Shown here piece after piece: positions 1-13,610 of a stretch of DNA of 64,000 nt. Under the pieces are notes generated by a model. The model did not search any database. It had not been told where the DNA came from and worked only from the letters and a program-made list of their open reading frames with translations. Both the position numbers and the translations under genes were made by a program. The first letter of the stretch is position 1. Each line of letters opens with the position of its first letter. Location: the NCBI GenBank assembly GCA_022316685.1, contig JAKJHU010000039.1, positions 7,063,808 through 7,127,807 on the forward strand, read 5' to 3'. Source of the DNA: Progne subis subis. Lineage: Eukaryota; Chordata; Aves; Passeriformes; Hirundinidae.

Positions 1-3000
1 AGCCCTACAGATCGTTGTGAAGCTAATTATATATATCTACACACACATACACCCACTTAAAATTTCCCAAGTCCCCTAAGGAATGCTACTGAAGCACAAC
101 GTCATTTCTTGACATCGATGAACATTTACTCATCTGAGTAATCCCAAGGATAACAGAAGTTTATTCCTGTGAACAACTAACAGCTCTCCTGGATAGCTAA
201 CAGGCTCACAGTATGGATGACAATTTCTGAGTATTTATCAACCTTTGTAGTTTTAGGCTCTTCTGCGTAAATAGGTATTAACAATATGATTAGAGATACT
301 AGACAAGGAGCTATAGTTTGTTATTGAAGAGGATCTGCAGAGCTTTCAGTTTCTGGGGATCTGTGAGTGGCATGAACTATACAACACCATTTCTATTTTA
401 CAACTCGCCTGAGCAAGGGAATTTTCCATATGGAAATCAGTCTTCAGGATATTGCAATTCACAGAATAAACTCCAGTGGGGAGGTGGGGGATGGGAGGAT
501 TGTAGTGTAAAGGAAAAAAAACCCAACCCCAAAAAAAACCACGTTAGTGATGAAACTGTTTAAAAAACTGTACAGCTTCATCTGTGTGTGATTTGTCAGG
601 TCTGAAGCTTTGACGTGCCCAAGGGGCAGACCCCAGCGGGGCGCAGGCTGCAGAGCTAAATAGCTGTGAAAGAAGTCTTAATGTAGGATGGAATTCAAAC
701 TAACCTTGACATGACCTCGGGAAAAATATGCAAAAAGTAAAATGAATGCACTCTGCAAGATACATCCTAATTTTGTGGCCGAGCTGGTTAGTTTCACAAA
801 CATAACTGGGACTTTAAAAGCAAAATAAAATGCTAGGAAAAAGGGGAAACTTCAGAATTCCCAGTAAAAATTCAAGCAGGCATGGGGTGTTGCTGTGGAG
901 GCATATGAATCATTTGGAAACAATCCAAATAAAAACCAACACCGAACAATATTGTTGTCAGCCTGTCTATTCAGGAAAATTGTTTTTTTAGGTTGAATAT
1001 AAATGACACAAAGCCAAGATTACATCATTGCATTACAAAGTCTGTTGTGGCTTTTAGCCGAACAAGCCCCATGGATCTACTGGCTGATGGCAGTAATTCA
1101 GTAAGAAGTTTTAAAGGCTTGGCTGTTTGGGGTTTCTTTTTCTTTTTTTAAAGCTTTGTTACTCTAAATTTAGTGGAATTTTGTTCAAATATTGATTATT
1201 TAATTTTTTTAAAACCACATTCCTGAGTTTGTTCTACAAGCTTACTACTTTATACAAACAATAAAAATTTGAGTGGGTATATTAAGCCTTGATTTGGCTT
1301 TATTATGCATTTGGCCTGTCTTGTGCAGTGTTCAGTTAAGCAGGAAGACATCCACCTTAATATAGCAGCCAAGAACTGGCATATTCACTAGATATATGGA
1401 AACTGTAATTGAGTGTCAACTTGCGTTGAAATTCAATCCCATTACCTTCAGAATGCAATTTTGTAGCAATAGCAGTTATTTACTATGCTATTAACCAGTT
1501 TTTAAATATAATTAAATTCTGAGAACCCATAGCCAAAATACAGTCATTTCAATTCATATGGTGAGGGTAATCCAGTACCAGGTTCATAAGAGCCCACTAG
1601 ATCTGAGATGTCCACCCACCTACAAATAAAGGCAAAACCTGGCAGATGATGTTAGAACATGGTGCCACTGCATCAGGTTATAGTGCAGCTCAGGTAAGGC
1701 CACAGGATCAGTGTACTTCATGTTTAACAACCTATCAATCTTGTAAACCATGTGTTTTACTGGGATCTTTGGCTGATTGACGAAGAAATTTCTGAGATTG
1801 GTCTTGCACTGCTTGCAACAATGCTGTTGGTTTTGTTCTCATACTTTGCACTAGAGGTATGACTTCTGGTGTAGAAAGATACAGATGCAACCAACACACA
1901 TGCTTACCTTATTCGACATTGATTTAGCTGAATTTACATATATGTTGTTGCATGGAGAATTAATACTAAATTTAAAAACTAGTGCTCTTTAGAAATTAAT
2001 AGCTACTTTACTGTTGGGTTAATGCTCAGGTATATTTTTTGAGGGAAAAATAATCCCACAGAGTAAGGGTGATTCCAAAATATTGGTGTATTGCTACAGT
2101 TAGTCCATTATTGAGCAGAAAATGCATTTGAAGGTGGAGAAGTTGTTCGGCCTGGAAACAAAAAAGTATAGTTGCAGCTCCATCCTTGGCTGGATATTTT
2201 TGAAATCTCATACTGATACACCTTTACATTTACATTTTTACAAAATAAAATACAACACTGTAAGATTATGGAGATTTTTTTGAGATATTCAAAGAAAATC
2301 ATTTATAACCTGTTATCCTCTCTTCTGCTAAGCTGTGCCTGCTGTTGCAGTATGCATGAAACATAAAATTGGAACTCCTCTACACAAAGATTTAATTCCA
2401 AATGCACCTACTATTGTCAGGCTGTACGTTACAGGCATCATTCTGTTTTGAAATGGATGTCCTTGTGCATTTATCTTTCAGAGACTGGCTCTTCTGAAGT
2501 CCTTATTCCATTGTTACCCAGCTGGAATGCTAATGGTGATCAGTAATATCCTTCTATGAGACAAGCTTGACTGAAAATCTACAAATAAATTATTCACTCT
2601 TCTAGCAACACTACTGGGATGTGTTTGGGGTAGAATATCTCTGGATCCTCATTCTTCTTACCTATTTCCTATACTTTTATGGGAGAAGAGGTTCCCCGCT
2701 GGAAAAACATCCAAATGGAAATTGAAGCTCCTCAGATCAACAGAGGAAGAATTCAGTCTCCACCAAGGTACAGGTAATTCCACAAAGATCAGTACACACA
2801 CCACTTAAAGTACAGCAGCTTTAGTAATGCAAACAACTAGACCTTGTCAGTTTTGAGAAAAGAGTCATCTTCATCCTGTGACAACAGCCCTGCAGTCTTC
2901 GCAGGCCGGTGAACGACCTCAAGTCAAGGTCAGAAAAACTCTGCATCTACCTCGCTCGGTCTCCAACCTCAGAACATGTGGATGTCAGTTCCCACTACCT

Positions 3001-5305
3001 GTAGTATCTAGAGTAACAACACAATTTTTAAAGTAATGAACTTTTTCCTACACAACAGAACTTAGACCTGTTTGACTGCCCATCCAGGTGCTGATTGAAA
3101 AGGTTGACAAAAGATTTCTCAATTAGCCCTACAGTTATAATGAAAAATGTTATTTTTATTTTAAATGTATATCCTGTACTGTATTTAAAATACTGAAAGC
3201 TATAGTTTTTACAATGTGCTATTTGATTTTTTTCCTTATAATGTCCCTTGTATTATGTCAAAGTTGGCACATGCAGAAGGTCCATGAGGAGTGTTAAAAG
3301 ATCTCCACAATCTAAAACACTGGCACACACTGCAATTCCTGTTGCAGCAATACCATTATAATGGGATCAAAACTACTGCAAAATACATTAAAAAGTAAGT
3401 CTTATAGTTAGCTGCTTATGATCATCTGCAGATAGCCATACTCTGAACCTTTCAAGAGGCACAGCAAATAGTGATTCTCTTTTCCAGTACAGATTAATGT
3501 TATTTTAAAAAAAGGATAAATTTGGCACACACACCCCTCCAACATTATCAGTATTTACAATGGAATAACCTCATTTTAGAGGAATTTTAAAAGATGTTAA
3601 TAACTCAGTATTTCATTTCTAATATTATTCTAGGAAAAAACATAGTACTTTTATACAAAAGAAAAAATATTCTCAATTTGGAATGTTATTTTTATAATCA
3701 AATACAAACTGCTCTCAAGAGCAAATATATAACAGAACTGCTGACACAGCCTAGTCAAAGTACGGCTGTGTGAATGCTGCAGAAAAAGCTATTTCAAAAA
3801 ACATTTTTAGCAATAGGAGAAGTCCAACTTTGTTTAAACCTGAACTTTTTTTTTTTTTTTTTAACAATATTGAGTAATGTTAACAGCATGCTGAAAATGT
3901 TAAGGCTAAGTGTACAGTGTCAAAATAGATTGAATCTCTCTGAAAACTGGAAATTCAAGCTTTTTAAACATAATCCAGATGTTTGGCTTTTAATCATATT
4001 TCAAGAAAGAGGAAACTTATGCAATACAAAATTCATACATGCATATTTCATTAGTGTCTTTCCTATCACTGAATTAAAAATTTCTAACATATGTTTTCCT
4101 CAAACAGATAATGTTTTAAATTAGAAGAGTTGGCAAAAAGTTGTACACCTCACGAATATCACTGGAGTATTTTAAATTAGAAGAAAATATATCATTTCTT
4201 ATGTTATTAACAGCTTTGATAGCAAATGCTATAGCAGTGATCATTTTTGGCTTTATCAATAGGAAATTCAGTAGTCCCTGAAACAAACTAAGCATATAAA
4301 GATGACTGAACAGCAAGAATTGAGGACTAGACTTCTTCAGAATACCTGAGACTGATAACACACTAACAGACCTGTGAGTATATAACAGATGCTTTCCATC
4401 TTCCTCACTGGTGATCAAAACAGGACAATGCTCTGTTTCTTCATCAAAAACCAGACAAACCTGAAGGTAGAAGAACTTTTTCCACGATATATTTCAATTC
4501 TAGAACATTAAGAACACCACTACATTTACTGAATAATATTTAAAGGACTATATCACAGTGGCCATCGTTTCTAAAAGCTAATATAAATGACAAATTGTAC
4601 ATTTAAAAAAAAAAAAAATTAGACTCTGTGTTCATTTGTAAAAGTAGAGTTTCTGAATGTAGTAATATTTTAATCTTTTAAATAATTTAAGACAGACAAA
4701 ACTGAAACAATAAATATGAGAGGAACTATCACATGTATCATGAGAAAAGGGAAAAAACCAAAAAAATCCTGCTTCTGGCTACCTGCATGAGACATTTGGC
4801 TTGCTCTTTAAGACCCCTGTATCTTCCAAGGAGCATATGAAGTGTGCTTGTTGTACACCACCACGAACAGAAATATGCCCCTGTTATACTGTGATGTGAT
4901 GGAATGAGATGTGACTGTGAACATCAAGTCTGTGTAGGAATGTTGGAAACTAAACAATACTGAAAACGAGTCTCTCTGTATCTCCAACATCTGCTGTGCC
5001 TAGGAGATACACTTTGCCTCTTTCAAATGGCCACCAACAAGGGTATGCCTAATGCAGCCTTTTACAGGCTTGAGCTTGCTATGGTCCAGTGAATGGCAGA
5101 CTTGCACCAGTCATATCAGATAGAGAAATACCATTTTTGATTAAAATGGGAAATTGGTGACTGATGGACACCACATACAGTCCCAGGGAGGGAAGACCTC
5201 TTATGTGGGAACATAAGTCTTCTAATAGTCACTCCACTATTCTGTTCAAGAGAATGTGTTTTCTGAGCTCAGTACTACTCAATACTCTGTTTCACACTAG
5301 ACTGG

Positions 5306-5336
<31 letters not shown>
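5306..5336. repeat. Poly(A) tract, 31 nt
   Basis: An uninterrupted run of A. No AATAAA or recognisable retroposed sequence precedes it. Confidence 0.95.
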
Positions 5337-5339
<3 letters not shown>

Positions 5340-6395
5340 CAGTCATAGCACTTACAGAGTATTTTAGTCACTGAAGAAAATACCTCAGTTCTACACATTC
5401 TTACATTACCAATTACCAATGATGTTTAGGAACTAATAGTTTCCTTTCAAAGAGTATGAGAATGCAGTGACACTGAACTCATTTTGCGACTGAGAAACTA
5501 TCAAGACAGAAAAAAAAGAAACCTTCCCTCCCTTTCTTTTTCACTCATTTCAGGTGTCTGCTCTCAAGGATTTATGGTGCTGCTATACATGAACTCTGCT
5601 GTTTGTTGGCATGATGAAAGCTGAAAGCTTCTTCTCATCTCTAAATGCATTCTGCCAAAATTTGGGTTAGATTCACAGATCTGAAGTTCAAGAAATTGTC
5701 ATAATCTAACCTCCCCACTTGTATAAAACGTGCCCTAATCTTATCATCTCTGCCTATATTAAGCTCTCAAATTCCTAGCTTGGAAAAAATCTTTTGTTAT
5801 TGCATCTGTCCCTGACTTAAAGACACAAATAATAGTAAATTCACATAATTCCTTGGTAAAACAATAAACAACTAGCTTATTTCACTGTTAGAAAATATAT
5901 GCCTCATTCCTAGGTTGAATTAGTTTTTAGCTTCCAGATGTTTTATCTTCTTATACATTTGCCAATAGCTTCAATGTCTGTGAAAGCATGAAGTTACTAC
6001 AAGAATCAAACATGAAAACAGATAACTTGCATTGACCTTGAGTTATCTCTTTTGGTGTTTCTGGGATTAAAATTTGTAGAACAAAAACATTGGGAAGATG
6101 AACTATTTTTGCAGAGGCTAGTAAGCTCAAATACACAGATTTTGGAGATTCTTAAGGTGCTTGGTTTTTCCTAGGGCCATCAGCAAGCAAGTTTTTGATA
6201 ACTTGGCCCTGATAGAAATGAAAAACAATGAGTTTGGATTTAATTTGTGCTTATGGACAGCATTGCCTGTACTCCCATTTTGGCTTATAGTTGTTGGATT
6301 CTCCTGGTTCACTTAAAGATTGTTTGCTGATGCTGTTCGTGCTGGGAAGGAGAATAGGGAGCAGGAGAAGAATATAGCAGCAGGCAAAGTTGATG

Positions 6396-6470
6396 ACAAA
6401 AAAGACCATGTTCAGAGTACAAATGCCATACTTGCTCTCTTGAAATACCACTGAACATCAGAAATCCTAA
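6396..6470 (+). repeat. Dispersed 75-bp repeat, copy 1
   Basis: This segment begins ACAAAAAAGACCATGTTCAG and ends GAAATCCTAA. It has a second copy at 8144-8221 in the same orientation, differing by scattered substitutions and a few extra bases. The similarity stops on both sides. I do not recognise the family. It may be a short interspersed element fragment or a local duplication. Confidence 0.7.
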
Positions 6471-8143
6471 TAATCAATGAGAGTTTCACCCACAACTTGA
6501 GTATTTTCTACTGTGCACTATCAACTGCTCTAGATTCAGTCCAGAAATTGTAAAGTTGAAGAATGTGAAGTGATCTTGACAGACCAGGGAATCTGGTCCT
6601 TTGTGTTTAGCATTTTGTAATGAGCTTCTCTGAGATCAGCACACAGCATAATGCCTGCATATTAAAAGAATCTGTCTTAGGGCAATTTAAAAAAAATAGC
6701 TCTCGAAAGATATGGCAATGAAACTGTAGAAATTGATTTCAGCAAAAAACCACCACAAGTTCAGGATGACTTACGTTGTCTCACTGAAATGCTAATCTCT
6801 GTGTGCTAAACAGACTGATAAACTGGTGGCTATAGCGTCAATATTTGAATCTATGTAATACTTGCAATGTCAGTGGATACAGAGACTCATAATAATTGCT
6901 GTTTTAATGTCTGAATTCTACTTAAGATGAAACAGGACATGTCTTGAACATGGGAAAAGATATGCATATATCTGAGAGGGAAAAAATGCTTCAAAGGACT
7001 ATAGCAGCAGGAAATACCAGAACACAAAACCAGTAGTGAAGTAATATAATACAAAGCAAATTTAGGATATTTTGAATGTACTTCAGCTATAGTGAACACT
7101 AGGGAACACATGAACTTTTGTCTTTCTGGCATTCTCTCAAGAGATTCTGGTCCTGCTTTGTGGAAAGCCTGTTCTGGTAACCATGCATGCCACGATAGCT
7201 GTGTCTGTTCAAATACAAATTGAAAAGATCTGTGGCCATTAAAAAAAGATATATGCTTACAGTAATGTGTATTGATGTCTTCAACTTTAACTGCTGTCTG
7301 TTTAATAGATGTTTGTTATGGGAATATGTTTAGGGAATGTAGTAGTCCCAAACAAAGATGAAAAAATGTAAGAAAACAAATCAGAAAGCATGATGGATAA
7401 GGAACAAGATTCCATTGCCTATTCCATGTTTTTCAAAAAATTTAAGGAGTATGTTCTAGCAAGAATATCAGCAAAATATGTGATTGATTTTTATGGTGAC
7501 AGAACCTTTGTCAATGATATTTGCATTTCAGTGACATGAATAAAGTGGTCTCACTTCTAGGTTTAAGTGGACGTATTTCCTATCTTAAAAAACATTTTAT
7601 AATTAGTAACAATTCTAAAAATAAAAAAGTATACCTTGTTGAATACACCACATTCTTAACACAACCAGCTTACTTTTTTTCAAATCTATGTCTACATCAA
7701 CTACTTTAGGCCATTCTGTTTGCTATTTTGCTAGAGGTATGATGTGTTGCTATAGAACTGAAGTCTAAAGAAATGAAAGTAATGAATACATATTTTAGAA
7801 CAGGCCATAGAGCTTTCATACATTAAATTACAACACTAGCTCTACATTAACCCTATTAAAGTTAATTTTTACAGCTCATTGGTGATTGGTATTTGGTACT
7901 GATGTTTGAAGAATTGCCATTGCATTGATTTTATTCTTTGCTTCTTTAATAAACTGTGAAAGAAATGGAAGAAGTAGGATTTAACTGTCCTTTGATAAAG
8001 CTCTTAAGCACTTAAGAAAAAGGTTCAAATATTTGAACCATACAAAAGTCTTTAAGGACACTATATTTGTTTTTCATTTTCCAACATGTCATAGGCATAA
8101 AAAAGTCCCACTAGTATGAATACATTTACACTTGATTGGTACC

Positions 8144-8221
8144 ACAAAAAAGACCACGTTCAGAGTACAAATGTCACGCTTGCTGTCATGGTATAACACC
8201 ACTGAACATGAGAAATCCTAA
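8144..8221 (+). repeat. Dispersed 75-bp repeat, copy 2
   Basis: This is the second copy of the segment at 6396-6470, beginning ACAAAAAAGACCACGTTCAG and ending GAAATCCTAA. It lies at the left edge of a 1.3-kb stretch of higher complexity that I cannot classify. Confidence 0.7.
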
Positions 8222-10027
8222 GAAACATTACTTCAGACCCTTCTCAGGACGTGAGTGCACGTGCTGACAACACAGTGTAGTAGGCCACCTGCTGGCCAAA
8301 CCAGCCAATTAGCAATTTTAATCTAATAACTGGCGGATCATACAAAGAGATAAACATGAAAGAAGTGCATAAACCCCATCAACTGAAGACCATCGGAACT
8401 AATGTAAGTGTATATATAAAAGGGAGCGATCCTTAATCTTATTTTAGGTTTTCCAAAAGCGGTCATCACTTGAGTCTGGACACCAGTTGATGAAGTAATG
8501 TTCTCCTGTGTTAAAAACACACAGTAGCTATGTTCCTATGCTTTTACACACCACTTTATAAAGTAAGATCCCATGGCAGGTCATGTGTCATGCTATATCA
8601 GTCAGCTCCTCAGGAATGGTTAGAAGAGGCTCTGGATATGAAAATCCAAAACTCTTTGCAAGTAGCTTCCCTGGGAACACAGACTAAGCAAAAATACGTT
8701 GGCTGGCATCACTCTTTAGAAAGATGTAGGAACTAAGACTACTGTGCCCACAGGTCTGGATCCAAATATAGCCATACCAAGCAAGGACAACAGTCAATGT
8801 ACTGACCACGCTGTACATTCAGACTCATAAAAGAACGGCGTGTGAAATACAAGGACTGACAAGTTGCAAAAATGCCTGAACAGATGAGTAATTTTCAGAA
8901 TTTCAGAAAGATCCTCAGCTGTTGGATGACTTGACAACTAGAGATCAAACCACGGGAAAGTGCCTGGTTTTGAGATTTCCTCAATCAGAATCTGCTGGTG
9001 TTAAAATCTACAGCACTAGGATAGCAAATTCCAGCCACAGCAGATCAAGTTAGCAAGCTAAAAGAAACAGCTACAAAAAGAGCTCAAAGATGCAGAAGCC
9101 TCTGAGGAGGCCATGGAAAATGTACTATATGCTCCTGAAGGGAAGAATTTAGAGAGCATCAAAGTGCAATGCAGAATGCATGTGACTGGAAAAGGTGTGT
9201 GTTCTGTGTTGTTTTTAGCCATATAAAACCATGACTATCAAAAGAAAAGCCGTATCTCACAAGACCTCTACATCAAAATCACAAAAATATCATATGTATG
9301 ATCCAAATGGTCTATGCTGATTTTATTAAAACCAAAAGCCTGAACCATCAGATCTCCCATCACTCTGGATCTCTCTCTTTGGACAGTGAAGAGTTGTTCG
9401 TTACGTATATAGGCGCCAATAAACATAAGAGTTTTTGAATGGTGTGCAAGTTATTAAAGTACTATATTTCTGGTGACTGACTTGTAGGGAAGGAAACAGG
9501 GGAAAATGGTAGAAGATTAATTTTCTGGCATTAATTCACTTGAGTAAAATATAGGAAATATTTTTCCTCATGATTTAAACATACAGGGTAAAATCAGAAT
9601 ATTTTAGCTACCGTTAGAGCATACCCCAGCACCAAAGCCAAGATTTCATACCATGGCAGTAAAAAGCATTATCTGTGAAAATGGTTAGTTCACAGAATAC
9701 CCTGTTCTTCAGTCAAGATACAGCTTGTGGTACGCATGGCTTTTAGAAGAGATGTAAAAAACTCCTCCCATATACTCCCGAAAACAGGCAATACTTGCTG
9801 TTGCTTGTTGTAATTGGACAGCAATACTCAACATCTCTTTTAGAATGCCTTCAAAAAGGAAGAGTTGAATTTAATTAATATGAAAACAGAAATGTTTCCA
9901 TGAAATGCACATTTTATTGCTCCATATTTAATACTCTGAGTAACTTTGAAATGTGCCAGGAATAGCAAAGCTCACTTATTTAGCATTTGTGCTATTAGAC
10001 AAAATACATAAATATAGATGTGCATGT

Positions 10028-10049
10028 GTATATATATATATATATATAT
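10028..10049. repeat. (TA)n microsatellite
   Basis: An alternating TA run of about 22 nt follows GTGCATGTG. Confidence 0.9.
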
Positions 10050-10404
10050 GCACAACTGAACTAAATGAAAACATGCTTCTTTAAACAGCTATATTCTTCT
10101 CCTCTCTTTGCATATTTGCTAAATTTCTGAGTATGTTAATCTGATTTTATGGAGGACTTAGTATTGATCATTGATTTGTATAGATAAATTCAGCACTTGA
10201 ACTGAGAAAAAAAACATGTGGGATGTGGGTCTGCCTGCAGCTGAAGGCAGCTGGTGGTGTCTTAAGGGACAGCTATTGCCCACCTTGTAATTCATGGGGA
10301 ATTACTCCTGGAAAACAAGTGCAATGTGCATGAGAAGGGAGCAAGTTGTGCTGTTGCTTCCAGGCAAGACAGAAATTTCTAGTTTCACCGACTTTAGAAA
10401 CCAG

Positions 10405-10450
10405 AGCTCTCTGAGAGTCTCAGTTGGAAGGAACCCACTTTAACTTCAGC
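10405..10450 (-). mobile_element. Possible CR1 3'-end fragment
   Basis: The plus-strand phrase GTCTCAGTTGGAAGGAACCC resembles the reverse complement of a CR1 tail (GGGTCCCTTCCAACTGAGA type). Only about 40 bases match by eye and no octamer repeat is present, so this is tentative. Confidence 0.3.
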
Positions 10451-13429
10451 TTACCCTGACACTCATTCACTACTTCTGCAATGGTTCCAGAAAGAAATTT
10501 TAGAGGAACTACTACAGGAGCTCTGTATCATCAGGAGATTCTCCTAATGCCCAGTTCCTTCAAATTGTGCTATTAAACAACTGGTATCTAGCTGCATTGC
10601 CTGTCCCTCTTCTCTTCTCCCCCGTCTTTTTTATTTTCTCTTGTTCATTACCAATTTTTCTCATAACTTTGTAATGACCATGGGAAAAAATCCATAGGGT
10701 TTTGCCAAGTATGCAAAAAGTTTGTAAAGTGTTTGTTCATGTTTGTGAAAGTTGTCAACTGTTCTGCCTGTTTTCCTGGGGTCCTCCTAGTTTCTCATGG
10801 CCAGCAGCAAAGTCCTTCAAAAATCAACATATGCCTCCCACAAACGACTCACATTCTTTCATGTTTTCTGCATTTAGATTAATATTCCTGTCCAGGTTTC
10901 CATTTAAGGGTTGCTTATATACTGCTTCTTCTTCGACATTTCTGTTTCCTATGCTTAGATACCCATCAGCTATTCACTACAGGAAAGGTGTCAGGTCCAT
11001 TTTACACTGGAATACCCCTAGAAGCTCAGAGTGATGAGCATAAAAGCCTGCAGATACCTGACAAAATGCATGACAAAACAATGGCTCTGCTGTTCTTTCA
11101 GGTCAGTGTTCCAAAACACGTGTTTGACAGCACGTTGAGCACTGTTGCCCTGAAAAAAATTTGTTAAGTATCCCAGGTCTTTAGCATTTTGTGCAAGTAT
11201 TTTGGAGTCAGTTTACACCAGGATTTTCTGACCATTAGCAATTTTTTATCCGTTACTTTCTTTGGGGTCAGGGTCTTTGCTTTGCCACATTGCATTTTCT
11301 AGAAGTTTTACTAGACTAACAGTATTCCCTTTTGCTTCTCTCTCAGGCGATTTGGGGGGTTTTCAATTTTACATATAAGTGCTCATCTTCTTCAGATAGG
11401 TTGTATTCAGCTAGAATGCCAGGGAGCAATCACAGTGACTTTCCTGTTTCTTTCAGGTACTGCTTTGATTATTGTCTTTCAATTGGAACCAGAGCTTGGG
11501 TGAGTAGAATTCCTCTAAAACAACTATAGTAAACTTTAAGAGATGGCATCTCTTATTTCAGGGGTTGCTTGTTGATTGACTGCACTTATTCACTGGCTTC
11601 ATCATTATTTCATTGCCCATCTGCAGTGCTTGGTTACATCTTTCCAGTCTAATTTTGCTCCTTATCAGTGTTGCACTGCAGCTGACTCCATAATCCAGCT
11701 GGTATCAAATTAGTCATTGATCTAATAGCATAGTTGCAAATATAGCAATTGAATGCCTGGCAGCCTTCTGTATCGCTAGAACACTGAGAATCTTTAGATT
11801 TGCTTAAGCCACACTACAGATATCTACTTCTTCATTAAAACCTTAAACTCCTAATGGTTTCAGACACCATATTTTAATTTCAAACGTAATTGTGATATTC
11901 AGTCTGGCTGTCTGCCTCTTTTTCTCAAGAACATTTTTATTTCTAATTTTTCTGTTTCCTGTTACACTACATATGCTGCACTGGAATGCCAACATTTCCA
12001 GCCAGTCTGCATCTGCCCTGCTTCATGGGTTCTTTCAACTTACATCTATGTGTGTGTTCTGCTGTTTCTGCTCCGGCGCTTCTCTGGATAGTTTTCCCAC
12101 TGTTTGGAGGCATATATTAGATTGGTTTTAGCCTAATGTCTTCCCTCTGAATGGGAACTGTGTATTTCACAAGTGATCCTGGCAAAGAGATACAAGAAAT
12201 ATTTCATGTCTACAGTTGCACATGGTTGCTCTAGTTCCTGGCACCTTACCATATCTTTTTTGTTTCTGGTTTTGGCTAAGAAAACTTTTTATCACCTTTA
12301 ATTTACTTTTCATTATTTGTATTCCTCTGACCAGGTCTTATTAGAGGCTAAATATTATATACTCTTGTTGAAAAACCAAAATAAGAGCAATGAATTTTTT
12401 TAGGCAACAAAATGGGATCACATGACTGTCCACTTCCCACCTCTAATGGTGTTCATCTGATCTTTCAACACATGATAACAAGCTAAGAGATCTTAGGAAT
12501 TATTGTTCTTCCACCTAAATAGCAGACTGCAGTAGAATGTGTCTGGATGAAGGCCATCAAAAAACAAGCATGTAAGTCTAAATACATGTCCAGGTTTAAA
12601 AAGTTACCACCTAAAAAATTCAGTATCTGTAGTAGCTTATTTTTGAGAAAAATCAGTGGGTAAAGCAGAGATAATCAAATTCCAGTGCAATGTCAGTCAA
12701 AATCTGAATGTATCACAAAAGAGTTTCAAACTGGAGCATTGCATAAACATTACACACTGGTACAAAAAATATCCTTTTTATGTTATCAGAATGAGTGTGT
12801 GGTAAACTGAGAGAGTCTGTTCTCCATAGCCTCTTTATCCAATTAATGGGGAAAGAGGTAGGAGAGAAAAGGGGTTTTCCTGAAAATATTTCTGAGTACT
12901 TAACAAGCTTCTGCTCTGAACTACCCCTTAGAGAAACCTCCTCATGATAGAGGCTGGTCTACTTTGCTCCCATAGTAAAAATAGTCTTCACAGATGATTC
13001 TGTGTCCCAATGTATTACTGGGGAAACAAGAACCTCTCCATAGCTGTGCCTACTGCTTGTGATACAGCTGGCACACTCATCCTTCACATCTGTAATAGCA
13101 TCTGTCGTTCCAGAACAACAGTATGTGAAGGGTACTACAGCTCTTTCCCCCCAAAAGCATCTTCATAGAGCCAGCATTAACATTTACAGTTTCATGATCA
13201 CTGGGATTCTATAGCAAACATGTTTTCTGCAAAACAACAGCACCCACAAGAAGTTAAGAACCACCAAGATTTCACACGGGCTACAGGAGTTGGCTGCAGT
13301 CTGCCCTAAGACTCCAATGGACCTGATGCAACCACAACTGCAAAAATTATGAAAAAAATTACAGCGATTGCTTATTTTACCTTGTTAGAAGGAGAAATTG
13401 GAGCAAAATGCTGCAGCTATTGTTGTATA

Positions 13430-13610
13430 ATATATTAAAAGTGTATATGTGCAAAGTAAAGATATCACCCAATCTTAAGTATGTAAAAAGGTTACAAATA
13501 TATACACATAAATAATTTATCTTGATATTTTACATATTTTCAATATATAAATACAGTCTATAATATATATTTATAAAAATAAAAATACAATACATATACA
13601 AATAAAAATT
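13430..13610. repeat. AT-rich low-complexity tract
   Basis: About 180 bases are nearly all A and T, with repeated ATATAT, AAATAAAAAT and TATATA words. No coding or element signature is visible. Confidence 0.7.

Noticed and set aside
10453..10473. 21-nt minus segment between acceptor CCATTGCAG and donor GTAAGC
   Set aside because: Read after the 121-nt exon in phase 0 it gives AAG TAG, a stop. It also overlaps a possible CR1 remnant boundary.
10702..11034. 110-codon plus frame
   Set aside because: Composition is Ser/Phe/Cys-rich as in random T-rich DNA, and no start context, splice sites or known motif is present.
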